From assembly GCA_963676875.1 (NCBI GenBank), contig OY781436.1:4402001-4466000 (forward strand): a stretch of DNA of 64,000 nt. Reading direction: 5' to 3'. The notes beneath the pieces are model-generated. The model worked only from the letters and a program-made list of their open reading frames with translations, had not been told where the DNA came from and made no database searches. Positions 42,157-51,559 of this stretch are shown one piece after another (the stretch's first letter is position 1; each line of letters begins with the position of its first letter). This DNA comes from UBA6244 sp963676875. Its GTDB lineage: Bacteria > Bacteroidota > Bacteroidia > Bacteroidales > F082. Both the position numbers and the translations under genes were made by a program.

Positions 42157-43692
42157 TTAAGCGGTATCAACCAACCCCATCGCGCACTTCACCCCATCAG
42201 CAGCGCTGGAGATAATACCACCGGAATAGCCACTCCCCTCGCCTACAAAGTACAGGTTTTCAAAGCCTTCGCACCGGCCGTTCTTCTCACGAACCACCTG
42301 TATGGGCGATGAGGTCTTGCTTTCCAATCCCATCAACAAGCCATGTTCAAAACCTTTGAGTTTGCGACTAAAATCCAACAACCCCTCCGAAAGGGCTTTG
42401 CTAATTTGTTTTGGAACCATATCGAATAAAGGGGCTGACTGCATTCCCAAAGGATAACTGCTGTTGCCGGTTTTTTTGGAAACGACTCGTTTGATATAGT
42501 CCGAAGCTCGGTTGGCGGGAATTACATATCCTTCCAAAAAACGGTAAAACTTCTCTTCCAATCGGTCCATCCAGTCCAGAATTTCCAACGCGGTGGCCGT
42601 GTGTCCCAACAACATGTCAGGATGCACGCCCACCACACATCCTGCGTTGGCAAACTGTCCGTTGCGTTGGTAATAGCTCATGCCGTTGACCACACTTTTT
42701 TCAGCGAAAGCGGCAGCAGGAACCACCGTACCTCCCGGACACATGCAAAAGGAGTAAACCGGCAATCCCGAGGGAGATTGTGTGGCCAGTCGGTATTCGG
42801 CTGCCTTAACTCCGGGCAAAGAGTCCCTGCCCCATTGCGCCTGATTGATAAGTGTTTGTGGATGTTCAATGCGATGCCCGATGGCAAAATTCTTGGTTCT
42901 GAATGGCACACCGCGACCCATTAACATGCGGTAGGTATCATAGGCCGAATGTCCCGTGGCCAGAATCAGGTGGTCGGCTTCCATGTCACCCCGATTGGTT
43001 TTAACGCTCGTAATTCGGCCTTTGGAAACCGAAACATCCTCCAACATGGTATCGAACAGGAATACGCCCCCATTTTCGAGAAATTTCTTCCTAAGGTTGG
43101 CCACCACAATTTTTAAATTATCGGTACCAACATGTGGATGAGCCATGTAGAGAATTTCCTCGGGTGCTCCGGCTTTTACATATTCATTCAGAATAAAATG
43201 CCGCTCCAAAGATATATGCTTTGATCGCGATGTGAGCTTGCCGTCGGAGAAAGTGCCGGCACCACCCTCACCAAAAGCGTAATTGTTGTTTCCCGAGAAA
43301 AGCCCCTGGCTTTCAAGTTGTTCAATGGCATTTGTTCTTTCCATAACATCCGAACCGCGCTCAATGATAGTCACCCGGAATCCTGCCAATTGCAGCACAT
43401 GTGCAGCGAAAAAACCGGCCGGCCCACTTCCAACTACCAACACCTTTTCATGGCGCTTTTTAAGGGGAATCTCCATTTCCTTTGGGCGCTCCAAAGGCTC
43501 GCCCTTGATTTGCTCCGACGATACCACCAAAGTCATCTGCCAATGAATATCATTCTTTTTGCGCGCATCCAGACTTTTTTTCTCCACCTGAAAGGAAAAA
43601 TCTTTCAACCCCAGAGTGCGGGTAATGGATTGCCTGATTTCATGGTCAGAATAACCCGTCGGCAGCTTTATTTGGATTGATTTGTATCCCAT
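42157..43692 (-). CDS. FAD-dependent dehydrogenase (COG2509-like)
   Basis: 511 residues. After an ~85-residue N-terminal alpha/beta domain comes the FAD-binding VLVVGSGPAGFFAAHVLQLAGFRVTIIERG, then FGEGGAGTFSDGKLTSRSKH, ATGHSAYDTYRMLMGRGVPF, YSFCMCPGGTVVPA and the C-terminal FVGEGSGYSGGIISSAADG. This is a conserved but poorly characterised flavoprotein family. Monocistronic. Confidence 0.9.
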   Translation of the reverse strand: MGYKSIQIKLPTGYSDHEIRQSITRTLGLKDFSFQVEKKSLDARKKNDIHWQMTLVVSSEQIKGEPLERPKEMEIPLKKRHEKVLVVGSGPAGFFAAHVLQLAGFRVTIIERGSDVMERTNAIEQLESQGLFSGNNNYAFGEGGAGTFSDGKLTSRSKHISLERHFILNEYVKAGAPEEILYMAHPHVGTDNLKIVVANLRKKFLENGGVFLFDTMLEDVSVSKGRITSVKTNRGDMEADHLILATGHSAYDTYRMLMGRGVPFRTKNFAIGHRIEHPQTLINQAQWGRDSLPGVKAAEYRLATQSPSGLPVYSFCMCPGGTVVPAAAFAEKSVVNGMSYYQRNGQFANAGCVVGVHPDMLLGHTATALEILDWMDRLEEKFYRFLEGYVIPANRASDYIKRVVSKKTGNSSYPLGMQSAPLFDMVPKQISKALSEGLLDFSRKLKGFEHGLLMGLESKTSSPIQVVREKNGRCEGFENLYFVGEGSGYSGGIISSAADGVKCAMGLVDTA

Positions 43693-43990
43693 CTGAGCGT
43701 AGTTTAATAAGGATTGATAGTAAGTTGATATGATGAACCAACAACCTGCAAAGATATCCTAAATTACAAATCGGTGATGGTGTTTTGAAGGTTCCCGATC
43801 ATTCGGCAATCTTAGCAATAATGGGCAACCCAAGGCAAATAGGCCATCCTAAAAGCCTGTTTTTCAAGCAGCTATTTTGATCCATTTTAGATATTAACAA
43901 TATTTTAACATTTTGATAAACTATCAGAAATACCATTCTGAAGACATCTGCGGATTTTTGGAACATCAATAAACCAACATTTAAAATTCA
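43693..43990. other. Intergenic region before the broken TonB receptor
   Basis: 298 bases between divergent genes, AT-rich, with several ttttaaca-type stretches near 43900-43925. No small gene or clear promoter box is seen. Confidence 0.4.
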
Positions 43991-44555
43991 ATGACTATGA
44001 AAAAAATGCTACTTTTTACTTTTGTTCTTTTAGTGATGGGCTTCTCCCGGAAAGGGATCATGGCACAGAACCACATGTTTTCGGTTCGTATCATTCAGAA
44101 TGGAACGCCTGTAACCGACACCCTTGACAATGGACAGGAAAAGATATCCGGCAAACTATTCTGACGCTGTTGTCGTTTTTGGAGAGGACGACCTTAGTTT
44201 GTTTAGTTCAGATTCCGTTCAGGAAAAAATTACACTCCCCGGCCAGGCCAAACACACCACCAATCTGGCCATTTATTACGAATCCAAGAAGTTTTACGGC
44301 AAACTGGCCGCCAATTACCACGATGATTTTTTGGATGAATTAGGTGCCGACAAAGACCTCGACCAATATTATGACAAGGCTTGGCATCTGGATTTTACTG
44401 CCAACTATTCCATCAATCAACACCTTAGGGTTTTTACCGATGTTATCAACCTTACCAATTCACCCTTGCGCTATTATTTGGGAACTCCGGACAAAACCTT
44501 AAAAGTAGAATACTACAGTTGGTGGGCGCGCATGGGTATCAAATGGAAATTTTAA
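43991..44555 (+). pseudogene. TonB-dependent receptor remnant (signal peptide plus C-terminal barrel end)
   Basis: Two frames make one broken gene. 43991-44164 encodes a 57-residue peptide starting MTMKKMLLFTFVLLVMGF (signal peptide) and stopping at TGA 44162. In the next frame, from about 44136 to 44555, lies the end of a TonB receptor barrel: NLAIYYESKKFYGKLAANY, LRVFTDVINLTNSPLRYY and a terminal YYSWWARMGIKWKF. About 600-800 residues of plug and barrel are missing and the frame is shifted. The intact phytase gene follows 21 bases later, so this was probably the phytase-associated receptor. Confidence 0.85.
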
Positions 44556-44576
44556 CAATCACCAATCAATATAAAG

Positions 44577-45704
44577 ATGAAGAAAATTATAACTATTCCC
44601 ACATTCATTTTTCTTGCTAACCTGCTGCTAGTCAGTTGCAACTTCCAGAAAAACAAATCCATTCAAACGCCCATTTTTGCTACGGCCAAAATGGAAACCG
44701 AACCCATTGCAGCCATGGCCGGTGAAGATGCAGCCGACGATCCGGCCATTTGGGTAAACCCTTGCAATAAAGCCAACAGCGCCATTATCGGAACCAATAA
44801 AAAAGGAGGATTGGCCGTTTACAATCTTCAAGGCAAGCAAATCCACTATTATCCCGTTGGCAAGGTAAATAATGTGGATGTTGTGCACAATTTCGCCATG
44901 AATGATGACCTGGTGGATTTGGTGGGTGCCAGCAACCGTACTTCCAACGATGTAAGCCTGTTTATCATTAATAAAAACGACCGAAGCCTAAGTCCTGTTC
45001 CAACGGTTATCGATTCCATCCACATCAATGAAGTATATGGTTTTTGCTTTTACAGAAGTCCGAAAAGTGGACAATTTTATGCATTTGTCAATGGAAAAGA
45101 CGGAGAATTAACACAATTGGAGTTGGTAGCCAATAAAAGCGAAATCCTGCTAAAACGGGTGCGCAGTTTTGATGTGGGTTCGCAAGTAGAAGGCATGGTA
45201 GCAGACAGGCTCACCGGAGATTTGTACATTGCAGAAGAAACCGTGGGCATATGGAAATATGGCGCCGAACCCGAAGACGGAAATGCCAGGGTGAAGGTCA
45301 ATATGTCGGGTGAAGAAAACTCAGCCATTGTTTACGATGTAGAAGGACTGACCATTTATTATGCCGCCGAGGGCAAAGGATATCTGATGGCTTCGAGTCA
45401 GGGAAACAACACATACGCCATTTTTGAGCGCTCAGGCGAAAACAAGTATCTGTTTAGTTTCCGACTGGGAAAAGGCATCACAGATGCAGTGGAAGAAACC
45501 GATGGAATTGATGTAATCAACGTGCCATTGGGACCCGATTATCCCTTCGGCATCTTTGTCGCTCAGGATGGTTTTAACAAGGATGAAAACGGAAACGACG
45601 CTCCCCAAAACTTCAAGATTGTTCCTTGGGAACAAATCGCTCGTCTTGTTAACCCCAACCTGATCAAAGACAACTCGTTTGATTTGTATTGCCCACCACA
45701 TTAA
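44577..45704 (+). CDS. Beta-propeller phytase-like lipoprotein
   Basis: 375 residues with a lipoprotein signal (to LLVSC, Cys near 21). The rest matches beta-propeller phytases: DDPAIWVNPCNKANSAIIGTNKKGGLAVYNLQGK, NNVDV, VYGFCFY, VEGMVADRLTGDLYIAEE and YDVEGLTIYYA. It would release phosphate from inositol phosphates with calcium, outside the cytoplasm. It sits directly after a broken TonB receptor, the usual partner in such loci. Confidence 0.9.
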   Translation: MKKIITIPTFIFLANLLLVSCNFQKNKSIQTPIFATAKMETEPIAAMAGEDAADDPAIWVNPCNKANSAIIGTNKKGGLAVYNLQGKQIHYYPVGKVNNVDVVHNFAMNDDLVDLVGASNRTSNDVSLFIINKNDRSLSPVPTVIDSIHINEVYGFCFYRSPKSGQFYAFVNGKDGELTQLELVANKSEILLKRVRSFDVGSQVEGMVADRLTGDLYIAEETVGIWKYGAEPEDGNARVKVNMSGEENSAIVYDVEGLTIYYAAEGKGYLMASSQGNNTYAIFERSGENKYLFSFRLGKGITDAVEETDGIDVINVPLGPDYPFGIFVAQDGFNKDENGNDAPQNFKIVPWEQIARLVNPNLIKDNSFDLYCPPH

Positions 45705-45723
45705 ATGGGATTGAATTGGGCTG

Positions 45724-46107
45724 TTAGCTCAACAGATTTCCCTCAATTAGGGTAAAATCAGCATTATGGAAATGATGAGAAAATTGGGTGTCGATGATGG
45801 CTCCGAAGATATATTTTTCCCAATGATTGCTACTTGCCATTTCGTAAAACAGAAAGAGTAAATAAAAAACCAAACCCAGAATGGCAATGGAAACGGACAA
45901 TGCCGTCACTCTTTTCCACATCAAAGCACGTGTTACACGTTTCGCCTCTTTTGCCAGAGCTTCCAACTCCTCAGCTGTTGGTGGCACATAATGTTTTCGT
46001 ATGGGAATGGGAGCACCGCCAAGTTGTTTGGTACGGTCGTAAATCCGTTTACGTACAGCCAGAGCATTGTTTTTAAGACTGGTGATCATTGTTTCTGCAA
46101 AACCCAT
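45724..46107 (-). CDS. Small membrane protein, function unknown
   Basis: 127 residues: a basic N-terminal part (NNALAVRKRIYDRTKQLGG), a charged helix (TAEELEALAKEAKRVTRALMWKR) and one membrane segment (ALSVSIAILGLVFYLLFLFY, about 70-90). I do not recognise the family. It is convergent with the phytase gene, 20 bases apart. Confidence 0.6.
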   Translation of the reverse strand: MGFAETMITSLKNNALAVRKRIYDRTKQLGGAPIPIRKHYVPPTAEELEALAKEAKRVTRALMWKRVTALSVSIAILGLVFYLLFLFYEMASSNHWEKYIFGAIIDTQFSHHFHNADFTLIEGNLLS

Positions 46108-46536
46108 AATTAATTATTTTATAGTAATTTCATGTATCAAAATACATGAATATTCTGTATCACAAGTTAGTCTCTGCAAGAAAACACCAAATAATTCGCT
46201 ATACTTGATTTGAAAACTGTCTTCTAAGGCTGACACCTTTATTTTCTAATCTTTACAAGCCTTGTCTTTGACGTTTTTTTTCGAGAGATAGAAGAATTAT
46301 GTGGTTTTCTTGCAGGCACAAGTTAGCAATAATTCTTTTTGAAAACATCCCCACGGAATGAAGTCAGTAAACAAAAAAACGCCAACACAAAAATGAATAC
46401 CCATTGAATAATTCAGTCTGCTTGCCGCACTTTTGAAAACATGCTGATGGAAATCTGCTTTACTTCAAAAGAACAACCATTATCTTGGAGCGTCCGTCAC
46501 CATTTTATTTCCTGATTTGTTGCCTGTCCCCATTTG

Positions 46537-46655
46537 AATCCCGTCAGGGATTGCATGTGGGTAGAAAAGCAAATGATTGCGCTATTGGTATCGTCCCGTA
46601 CGGGACGAAACACTATCAACTAATTATTCTACCCACATTTAACTCCTAACGGAGT
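46537..46655. repeat. Palindrome cluster framed by a 12-bp inverted repeat
   Basis: Three hairpins: aatccc-gtca-gggatt (46537-46552), the perfect 16-base palindrome cgtcccgtacgggacg (46592-46607) and actcc-taac-ggagt (46642-46655). The middle one is framed by the 12-bp inverted repeat atgtgggtagaa (46555-46566) / ttctacccacat (46627-46638). Arrays of gggtagaaa plus CCGTA/CTAACGG hairpins are, from memory, frequent between Bacteroidota genes; I know no accepted name or function. Confidence 0.75.
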
Positions 46656-46717
46656 CGGAGCCTAAAAATGCGATATCCGTCCACAAGTATTTTTATCCCA
46701 GGTTGATAATAATACAA

Positions 46718-46734
46718 AAAAGGAGGCTCCTTTT
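46718..46734 (-). terminator. Probable terminator of the ccsBA gene
   Basis: On the minus strand aaaagga-gcc-tcctttt forms a 7-bp stem followed by two more T. It lies about 50 bases after the stop codon of the cytochrome c synthase gene. Confidence 0.5.
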
Positions 46735-46783
46735 CAGAAACTTCCTTTTCTTTATAAAACAACTGCGCGTGGCACAGGTTAAG

Positions 46784-49700
46784 CTATCTGGTTCGATGTT
46801 CCAATTGTTTCTCCCGAACATAGGCCACAACCGAAACAAGAAGTATCACAGCCACGGTATAATAAACAAAGGTTGGAACAGGTACCGGATCACCCTTGGC
46901 GTAACTGTGCATTCCCGAGAGGTAATAATTCACGCCAAAATAGGTCATCAAGATGGAGAAATATGAAATCAGGGTGGCAAAATTATAGGAGAACCTCGAT
47001 TTCATGCCGGGCATATATTTCATGTGCGACACAAAAGCATACACCAATACACTGACCAAAGCCCAGGTTTCCTTGGGATCCCAGCCCCAATAGCGTCCCC
47101 AGCTTTCGTTGGCCCACACACCACCCAAAAATGTACCGATGGTCAGCATGTACAAGCCCACCATCACCGCACGTTCGTTGATGGAGGTGAGTTCGCTAAT
47201 ACGTTCACCAATCATTTCCGTATTGCTTGCCTTTCGGAAAATCATCAGCAGCAAATTGAGGAATCCCAACAACATCGACAAGGCCAAAAATCCATAACTG
47301 GCCGTAATAATCGACACATGTATGGTCAGCCAATAGGATTTCAATACAGGAACCAAATTGGTCACTTCCGGATCCATCCAACTGAGATGAGCCACCATAA
47401 GAATAATCGATGTTAATACAGTAGTGGCGGCAATGGTCATTTTTGAACCGCCTGAGAAAACCAATCCGGCCAGTAATGTTACCCAACCAATATAGATGAG
47501 TGATTCGTAACCATCGCTCCAGGGTGCGTGGCCCGAAATATACCAACGAAGGCCTAATCCAAAGGTCTGGTAAACAAATCCGATGATCACCATAACCACG
47601 AAAGCCTTAATAATCCAACGCAGTACCTTGGAGGGTTTAAACATTTCTACAAACAGCAGAATCAACAACAACACGCCGAGGATTCCATAAATTTGACTTA
47701 GGTTATCAAAGATGAGTAACTTATTGTACAACAACTCCATATGTGTTTTTGTGGGATCAGGAAGAATTTTCTTTCCATATTTTTGTTGGAAATCATTCAT
47801 TCCATTGAGGAGTTCGGTGGCTTGCGACAGGTTGCCATTGTTGAGCGATTCAAAATAAAAGGGCACGATGGAAGAAATATACAATGAATCTTCGGAAGGC
47901 ATGCCAACAAATTCAGAATTAGGTGCATACCACGGGTGATCAGGATCGAACGGGTCGGGAAGAATCTTGAGCATGTCGCCCGAATACACCATAAAGCAGA
48001 TGTTCAGACGTTCGTCCACCTTCATCACTTCGTTGTCGAATTTGCTGCGCGCGGCGGGTTTTTTCTCATAAGCTTCGGTAACATAATTTCCCAGCTTATA
48101 GGTTCCTTCTTCCATGTTGATAAAATCCAGGTAAGAAGCATATTTACCCGTAATACCCAAAACTTCAGCTACTTCAGGATGTCCAATTTTAATCATGGGC
48201 ACCTGTTGCCATTTCAACGGATCGCTCATCATGCCCAGAAAAACCTGATCTGAAGTTTGTCCATCGAAGGAACTTTTCCGTGATACCTTCCTGAGGATTT
48301 CTCCCGAAAGGGTGTTCACGGGTTTCAATCGTCCGTCGCGGGATTGCACCAACAGCTCACCAAAGGCCTTGGCTTGTGCTTTATCAACAGCGGCAGGATG
48401 CTCGTTGTGCTCCAGCATATGACTCATTTGAGCCACCAACTGACCTGAGAACAGCATCGAGACCAAGAGAACGCCGGTAGCAACGACCTTAGTAGATTTA
48501 GTCGCTTTTTGGCGAATTACCCTACCCAAATGGGCAAAGCGTGAATTTTTATTGAATAAAGTCAGAAACATACCCAATGACATAAGGAAATATCCCACAT
48601 AAGTAAAAAAGGTACCCCAATAGTCGTGGTTAACAGAAAGTATGGTTCCCAACTCATCCTGATCGTAGGAAGACTGAAAAAACCGGTATCCTTTGTAGTT
48701 AAGCACGTGGTTCATATAAATACGGTATGGCATTTTAACATTGTCATGGGTGTCGATGAGAATAACTTCGCTGGCATAGCTCGACGGACTGTGCGATCCG
48801 GGATATCTTTCTAACTGAAATTCAACCAATTGCAAAGCAAAAGGCAATTCCAGAACTTTTGCACCGTATTGCATGCTGATGGTTGCATCGCCCAGCTTAA
48901 AATTCGTGGGCTGCCCCTGATAACCTTTGCCACCACGCAGCACCACCGTTTTGCTTTGGTCGCCTTGTGTGGCTTCTACCACCAAGGCATCCATGTAGGC
49001 TTCCTTACCCTGTGCTACCACATAATCAACTCCACCGTGTAGGTAGAAATTGGTAATCACCAAACTCACCTGTGGCAACTGATATAAGGTCCTCATTTCA
49101 AATGGATACCATGATCCGGCTTGCAGCGTATCACGTTGTTGGGTAAGCATCGACAGGGTGGTGATCTCGTCCTGTGCGAAGATGAACATCTGGTCGTTCT
49201 CCATTTTCACGTTCACCGACATGGGTTCGAAGCTGTCGCTGAAATTGATATTTCCTGAATCGAAAAACTTATTGTCGCCATATTTAATCAAGAGATTCTG
49301 ACGACCCATGCCTGCCGATGCCACCAAACTCAGATAGGGCGAACCTCCCGATTCCAGGTCGGTAATCACTTCCTGGGCGTTGGGAATATATTTCACCGAA
49401 TTAAAATGATAGGATTTTCCATTGATCTCTACCTTGTCGGAATAAGCTTTGGGTGTGAGTATGGAAATGAGTGTTTCCTCTTCGCTGATTTTTTTACGGT
49501 CGTCTTCGGTGATGGTGATGTCCACGTATGTATTGTCGGAAAGCATGGTATTGGCCACCTCCCCCTGACGGATGTGCATGGCGCCTTCGTAACTGATGAA
49601 GCGCGTAATGGCCGCGCCCAACAAAATGACAATGAAAGCGATATGAAACACGAAGATGGTCAGTTTCTGTGGTTTATACAGTTTATTCACCATGATATTT

Positions 49701-49888
49701 CCCACCAGATTAACCGCCAGAAGTCCGAGAAGAATCTCAAACCACAATGCTTTAAACACGACTGCCTGAGCAGATACAGTACCATAATCGTTTTCGATAA
49801 AGGTAGCCGTGGCTATGGCAAATGCAAACAGCAAAATGAGTACCCCCATCGTCTGCATGGAAAAGAAAAAAGAAGTTATTTTTTTCAT
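46784..49888 (-). CDS. ccsBA: Fused cytochrome c synthase CcsBA (ResB-CcsA, System II)
   Basis: 1034 residues. The N-terminal ResB-like part has three hydrophobic segments (about 10-110) and a large periplasmic domain (about 120-430) before another segment. A soluble stretch (about 480-720) follows. The CcsA part (about 720-1034) has many membrane segments and the haem-handling WWD motif VWANESWGRYWGWDPKETW (about 925-942), with conserved His near it (AFVSHMKYM). It exports haem and attaches it to CXXCH motifs of periplasmic cytochromes, such as the dihaem protein encoded at 55111-56262. Confidence 0.93.
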   Translation of the reverse strand: MKKITSFFFSMQTMGVLILLFAFAIATATFIENDYGTVSAQAVVFKALWFEILLGLLAVNLVGNIMVNKLYKPQKLTIFVFHIAFIVILLGAAITRFISYEGAMHIRQGEVANTMLSDNTYVDITITEDDRKKISEEETLISILTPKAYSDKVEINGKSYHFNSVKYIPNAQEVITDLESGGSPYLSLVASAGMGRQNLLIKYGDNKFFDSGNINFSDSFEPMSVNVKMENDQMFIFAQDEITTLSMLTQQRDTLQAGSWYPFEMRTLYQLPQVSLVITNFYLHGGVDYVVAQGKEAYMDALVVEATQGDQSKTVVLRGGKGYQGQPTNFKLGDATISMQYGAKVLELPFALQLVEFQLERYPGSHSPSSYASEVILIDTHDNVKMPYRIYMNHVLNYKGYRFFQSSYDQDELGTILSVNHDYWGTFFTYVGYFLMSLGMFLTLFNKNSRFAHLGRVIRQKATKSTKVVATGVLLVSMLFSGQLVAQMSHMLEHNEHPAAVDKAQAKAFGELLVQSRDGRLKPVNTLSGEILRKVSRKSSFDGQTSDQVFLGMMSDPLKWQQVPMIKIGHPEVAEVLGITGKYASYLDFINMEEGTYKLGNYVTEAYEKKPAARSKFDNEVMKVDERLNICFMVYSGDMLKILPDPFDPDHPWYAPNSEFVGMPSEDSLYISSIVPFYFESLNNGNLSQATELLNGMNDFQQKYGKKILPDPTKTHMELLYNKLLIFDNLSQIYGILGVLLLILLFVEMFKPSKVLRWIIKAFVVMVIIGFVYQTFGLGLRWYISGHAPWSDGYESLIYIGWVTLLAGLVFSGGSKMTIAATTVLTSIILMVAHLSWMDPEVTNLVPVLKSYWLTIHVSIITASYGFLALSMLLGFLNLLLMIFRKASNTEMIGERISELTSINERAVMVGLYMLTIGTFLGGVWANESWGRYWGWDPKETWALVSVLVYAFVSHMKYMPGMKSRFSYNFATLISYFSILMTYFGVNYYLSGMHSYAKGDPVPVPTFVYYTVAVILLVSVVAYVREKQLEHRTR

Positions 49889-50041
49889 TTGACTTTGTTT
49901 AATTAGAATTCTGACGAATCAAACCATAAGGTCCACAAGTGTTGGTACAATGCGTCATTCATGGTCGGTTCGTCCATAGTTATAAGCAGATAACGACTTT
50001 TACAGAAATCGATGGTCAATTGGGCTCCATTTCGACAACCG

Positions 50042-51112
50042 CTATTCATCGTTGGTTTTAATCAATACATCCAGGCCTCCCACACCAAATTTGCTGATGG
50101 AAGCCATTTTATTTTCCAGACCTTCGTATTCGTCTAAGGCCTTAATTATCGCATTTTTAAGTACCCCATTGCCAACCCCGTGGATGAAAGTCACCCTTTC
50201 GTAGTCATTTTTCATGGCGCTATCAAGGGCTTTCTTAAACACCTCCATTTGCAACGAAAACATGTCGTGGCTCGACATACCGCTGATGTTGTCCACCAAT
50301 TCGGCAATGTGCAAATCCACGATGGCCTCCGCCGTTCCGGTTTTGTATTTACTGATGAAAGTCTTTTCCTTTTTCACCACCGACTGTTGTTGCAATGCCT
50401 CGCTGTTGTACTTTTTTACAGCCTCTTCATCCGAAGCCACCGTCAGTGCTTGTTGCGATATTAAATTTACCATCAACGATTTACCGCGAATCATACTGGT
50501 TGAGGCATAGCTTCCCTCCTTGAAAAACCGGTTGGGTTTCACATCAATGGTAATGTGCGCGGGCATGTAAATTTTCTTGGGCTCATCTGCATGAAACAAC
50601 ACCTGAATCACCCCATTGGTCCAATTTTCGATATCATCCCGTTCAATACTTTCGAGCACCATTTTCGAGTTGGGCGGTACCGAACTAAAATCAATACCGG
50701 TCATGGTACCATCCTGCATCAAAAAGAGGCTGAACAGCAAATCGTAAGAGGTATTGTTGAGCAACACCACATCCAGACCACCCGTGAGCAACCATTGCTG
50801 TTCGTGGGGTTCGTAAGCCAAATAAATACCGGGCTGCTCTTTCACCTTTCCCCAGGGATTGATTTCAGTTACTGCCGGAATCTCCGGTTCGGAGGTCGTA
50901 TTAAGAATCTCCAGGGCAGTTTTCGGTTGCGTCCTTCCCTCCTCTTCATGTTGACCTGAACGAAAATCCAAAATCAGGTTAGAGGTAACCACAGGCATTT
51001 CAAAGCCATCATCTGTCTGCACTTTTACCATCCGGTGATCAATGATGGAAACTATCGTTCCACCTCCCACTTCGTTCAAAAACTTTATTTTGTCGCCTAC
51101 TTTAAAACGCAT
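50042..51112 (-). CDS. Smr-domain protein with DUF2027 region
   Basis: 356 residues from the ATG at 51112. An N-terminal KOW/Tudor-like barrel (FKVGDKIKFLNEVGGGTIVSIIDHRMVKVQTDDGFEMPV), a central DUF2027 beta-domain (about 110-230) and a C-terminal Smr domain (EAIVDLHIAELVD...VTFIHGVGNGVLKNAIIKALDEY) with the GVGNG loop. Smr domains are often nucleases acting on nucleic acids or collided ribosomes. The N-terminal barrel resembles that of MutS2-like proteins. Substrate unknown. Confidence 0.85.
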   Translation of the reverse strand: MRFKVGDKIKFLNEVGGGTIVSIIDHRMVKVQTDDGFEMPVVTSNLILDFRSGQHEEEGRTQPKTALEILNTTSEPEIPAVTEINPWGKVKEQPGIYLAYEPHEQQWLLTGGLDVVLLNNTSYDLLFSLFLMQDGTMTGIDFSSVPPNSKMVLESIERDDIENWTNGVIQVLFHADEPKKIYMPAHITIDVKPNRFFKEGSYASTSMIRGKSLMVNLISQQALTVASDEEAVKKYNSEALQQQSVVKKEKTFISKYKTGTAEAIVDLHIAELVDNISGMSSHDMFSLQMEVFKKALDSAMKNDYERVTFIHGVGNGVLKNAIIKALDEYEGLENKMASISKFGVGGLDVLIKTNDE

Positions 51113-51559
51113 TATTATATATTTAAGCAAGCAAAATTACTAAATAACAACCTGCCAAACAGGCGCCGAAAGTTTTAATTTAAAAAGCCTTACAAATAAG
51201 CACACACTCAACCCGTTTCGGATGCGTTTACGGTTTGTTGGTGCAAAATATCATACTTGAGGTTTTGTGTTTTGACAAGAAAATCGACAAAAATGCAGGG
51301 GTCTCAACCGCTTTGCCACACAATGACAAAGTTAAACTGTATTATATCAAAATAAACAGACAATCTATTTAGGTAATGAAATACCACAATTTAGAAGCCT
51401 TTATAAAATGCTCTTCTTTCAATAAACCTTAAAACATTATACCTATTTTTGTACATTATATCACATAACGAAAAAGCCATGAATCTGGTTTGCCCATGGG
51501 TGATTTGATGATTTTTCATGGTCTAATTCTTGTGATTCGTATAATATAAACCATTACAC
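51113..51559. other. Leader region of the copper operon
   Basis: 447 bases between divergent genes. TATTTTTG at 51444-51451 fits TAnnTTTG and would leave a leader of about 100 bases before the receptor ATG. No strong -33 element or perfect operator palindrome was found. The leader could hold a copper-responsive site, but I see no clear one. Confidence 0.4.

Larger units (their letters stand above)
46108..46783. other. Gene-free region of 676 bases with palindromic repeats
   Basis: No coding frame is supported. The right half holds a cluster of hairpins and an inverted repeat (listed separately) and a likely terminator near 46718. The left half (46108-46500) is plain AT-rich sequence without recognised structure. 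Confidence 0.6.

Noticed and set aside
46703..46966. Plus-strand open frame near the end of ccsBA
   Set aside because: It overlaps the conserved CcsA coding region on the opposite strand and has no recognisable motif.
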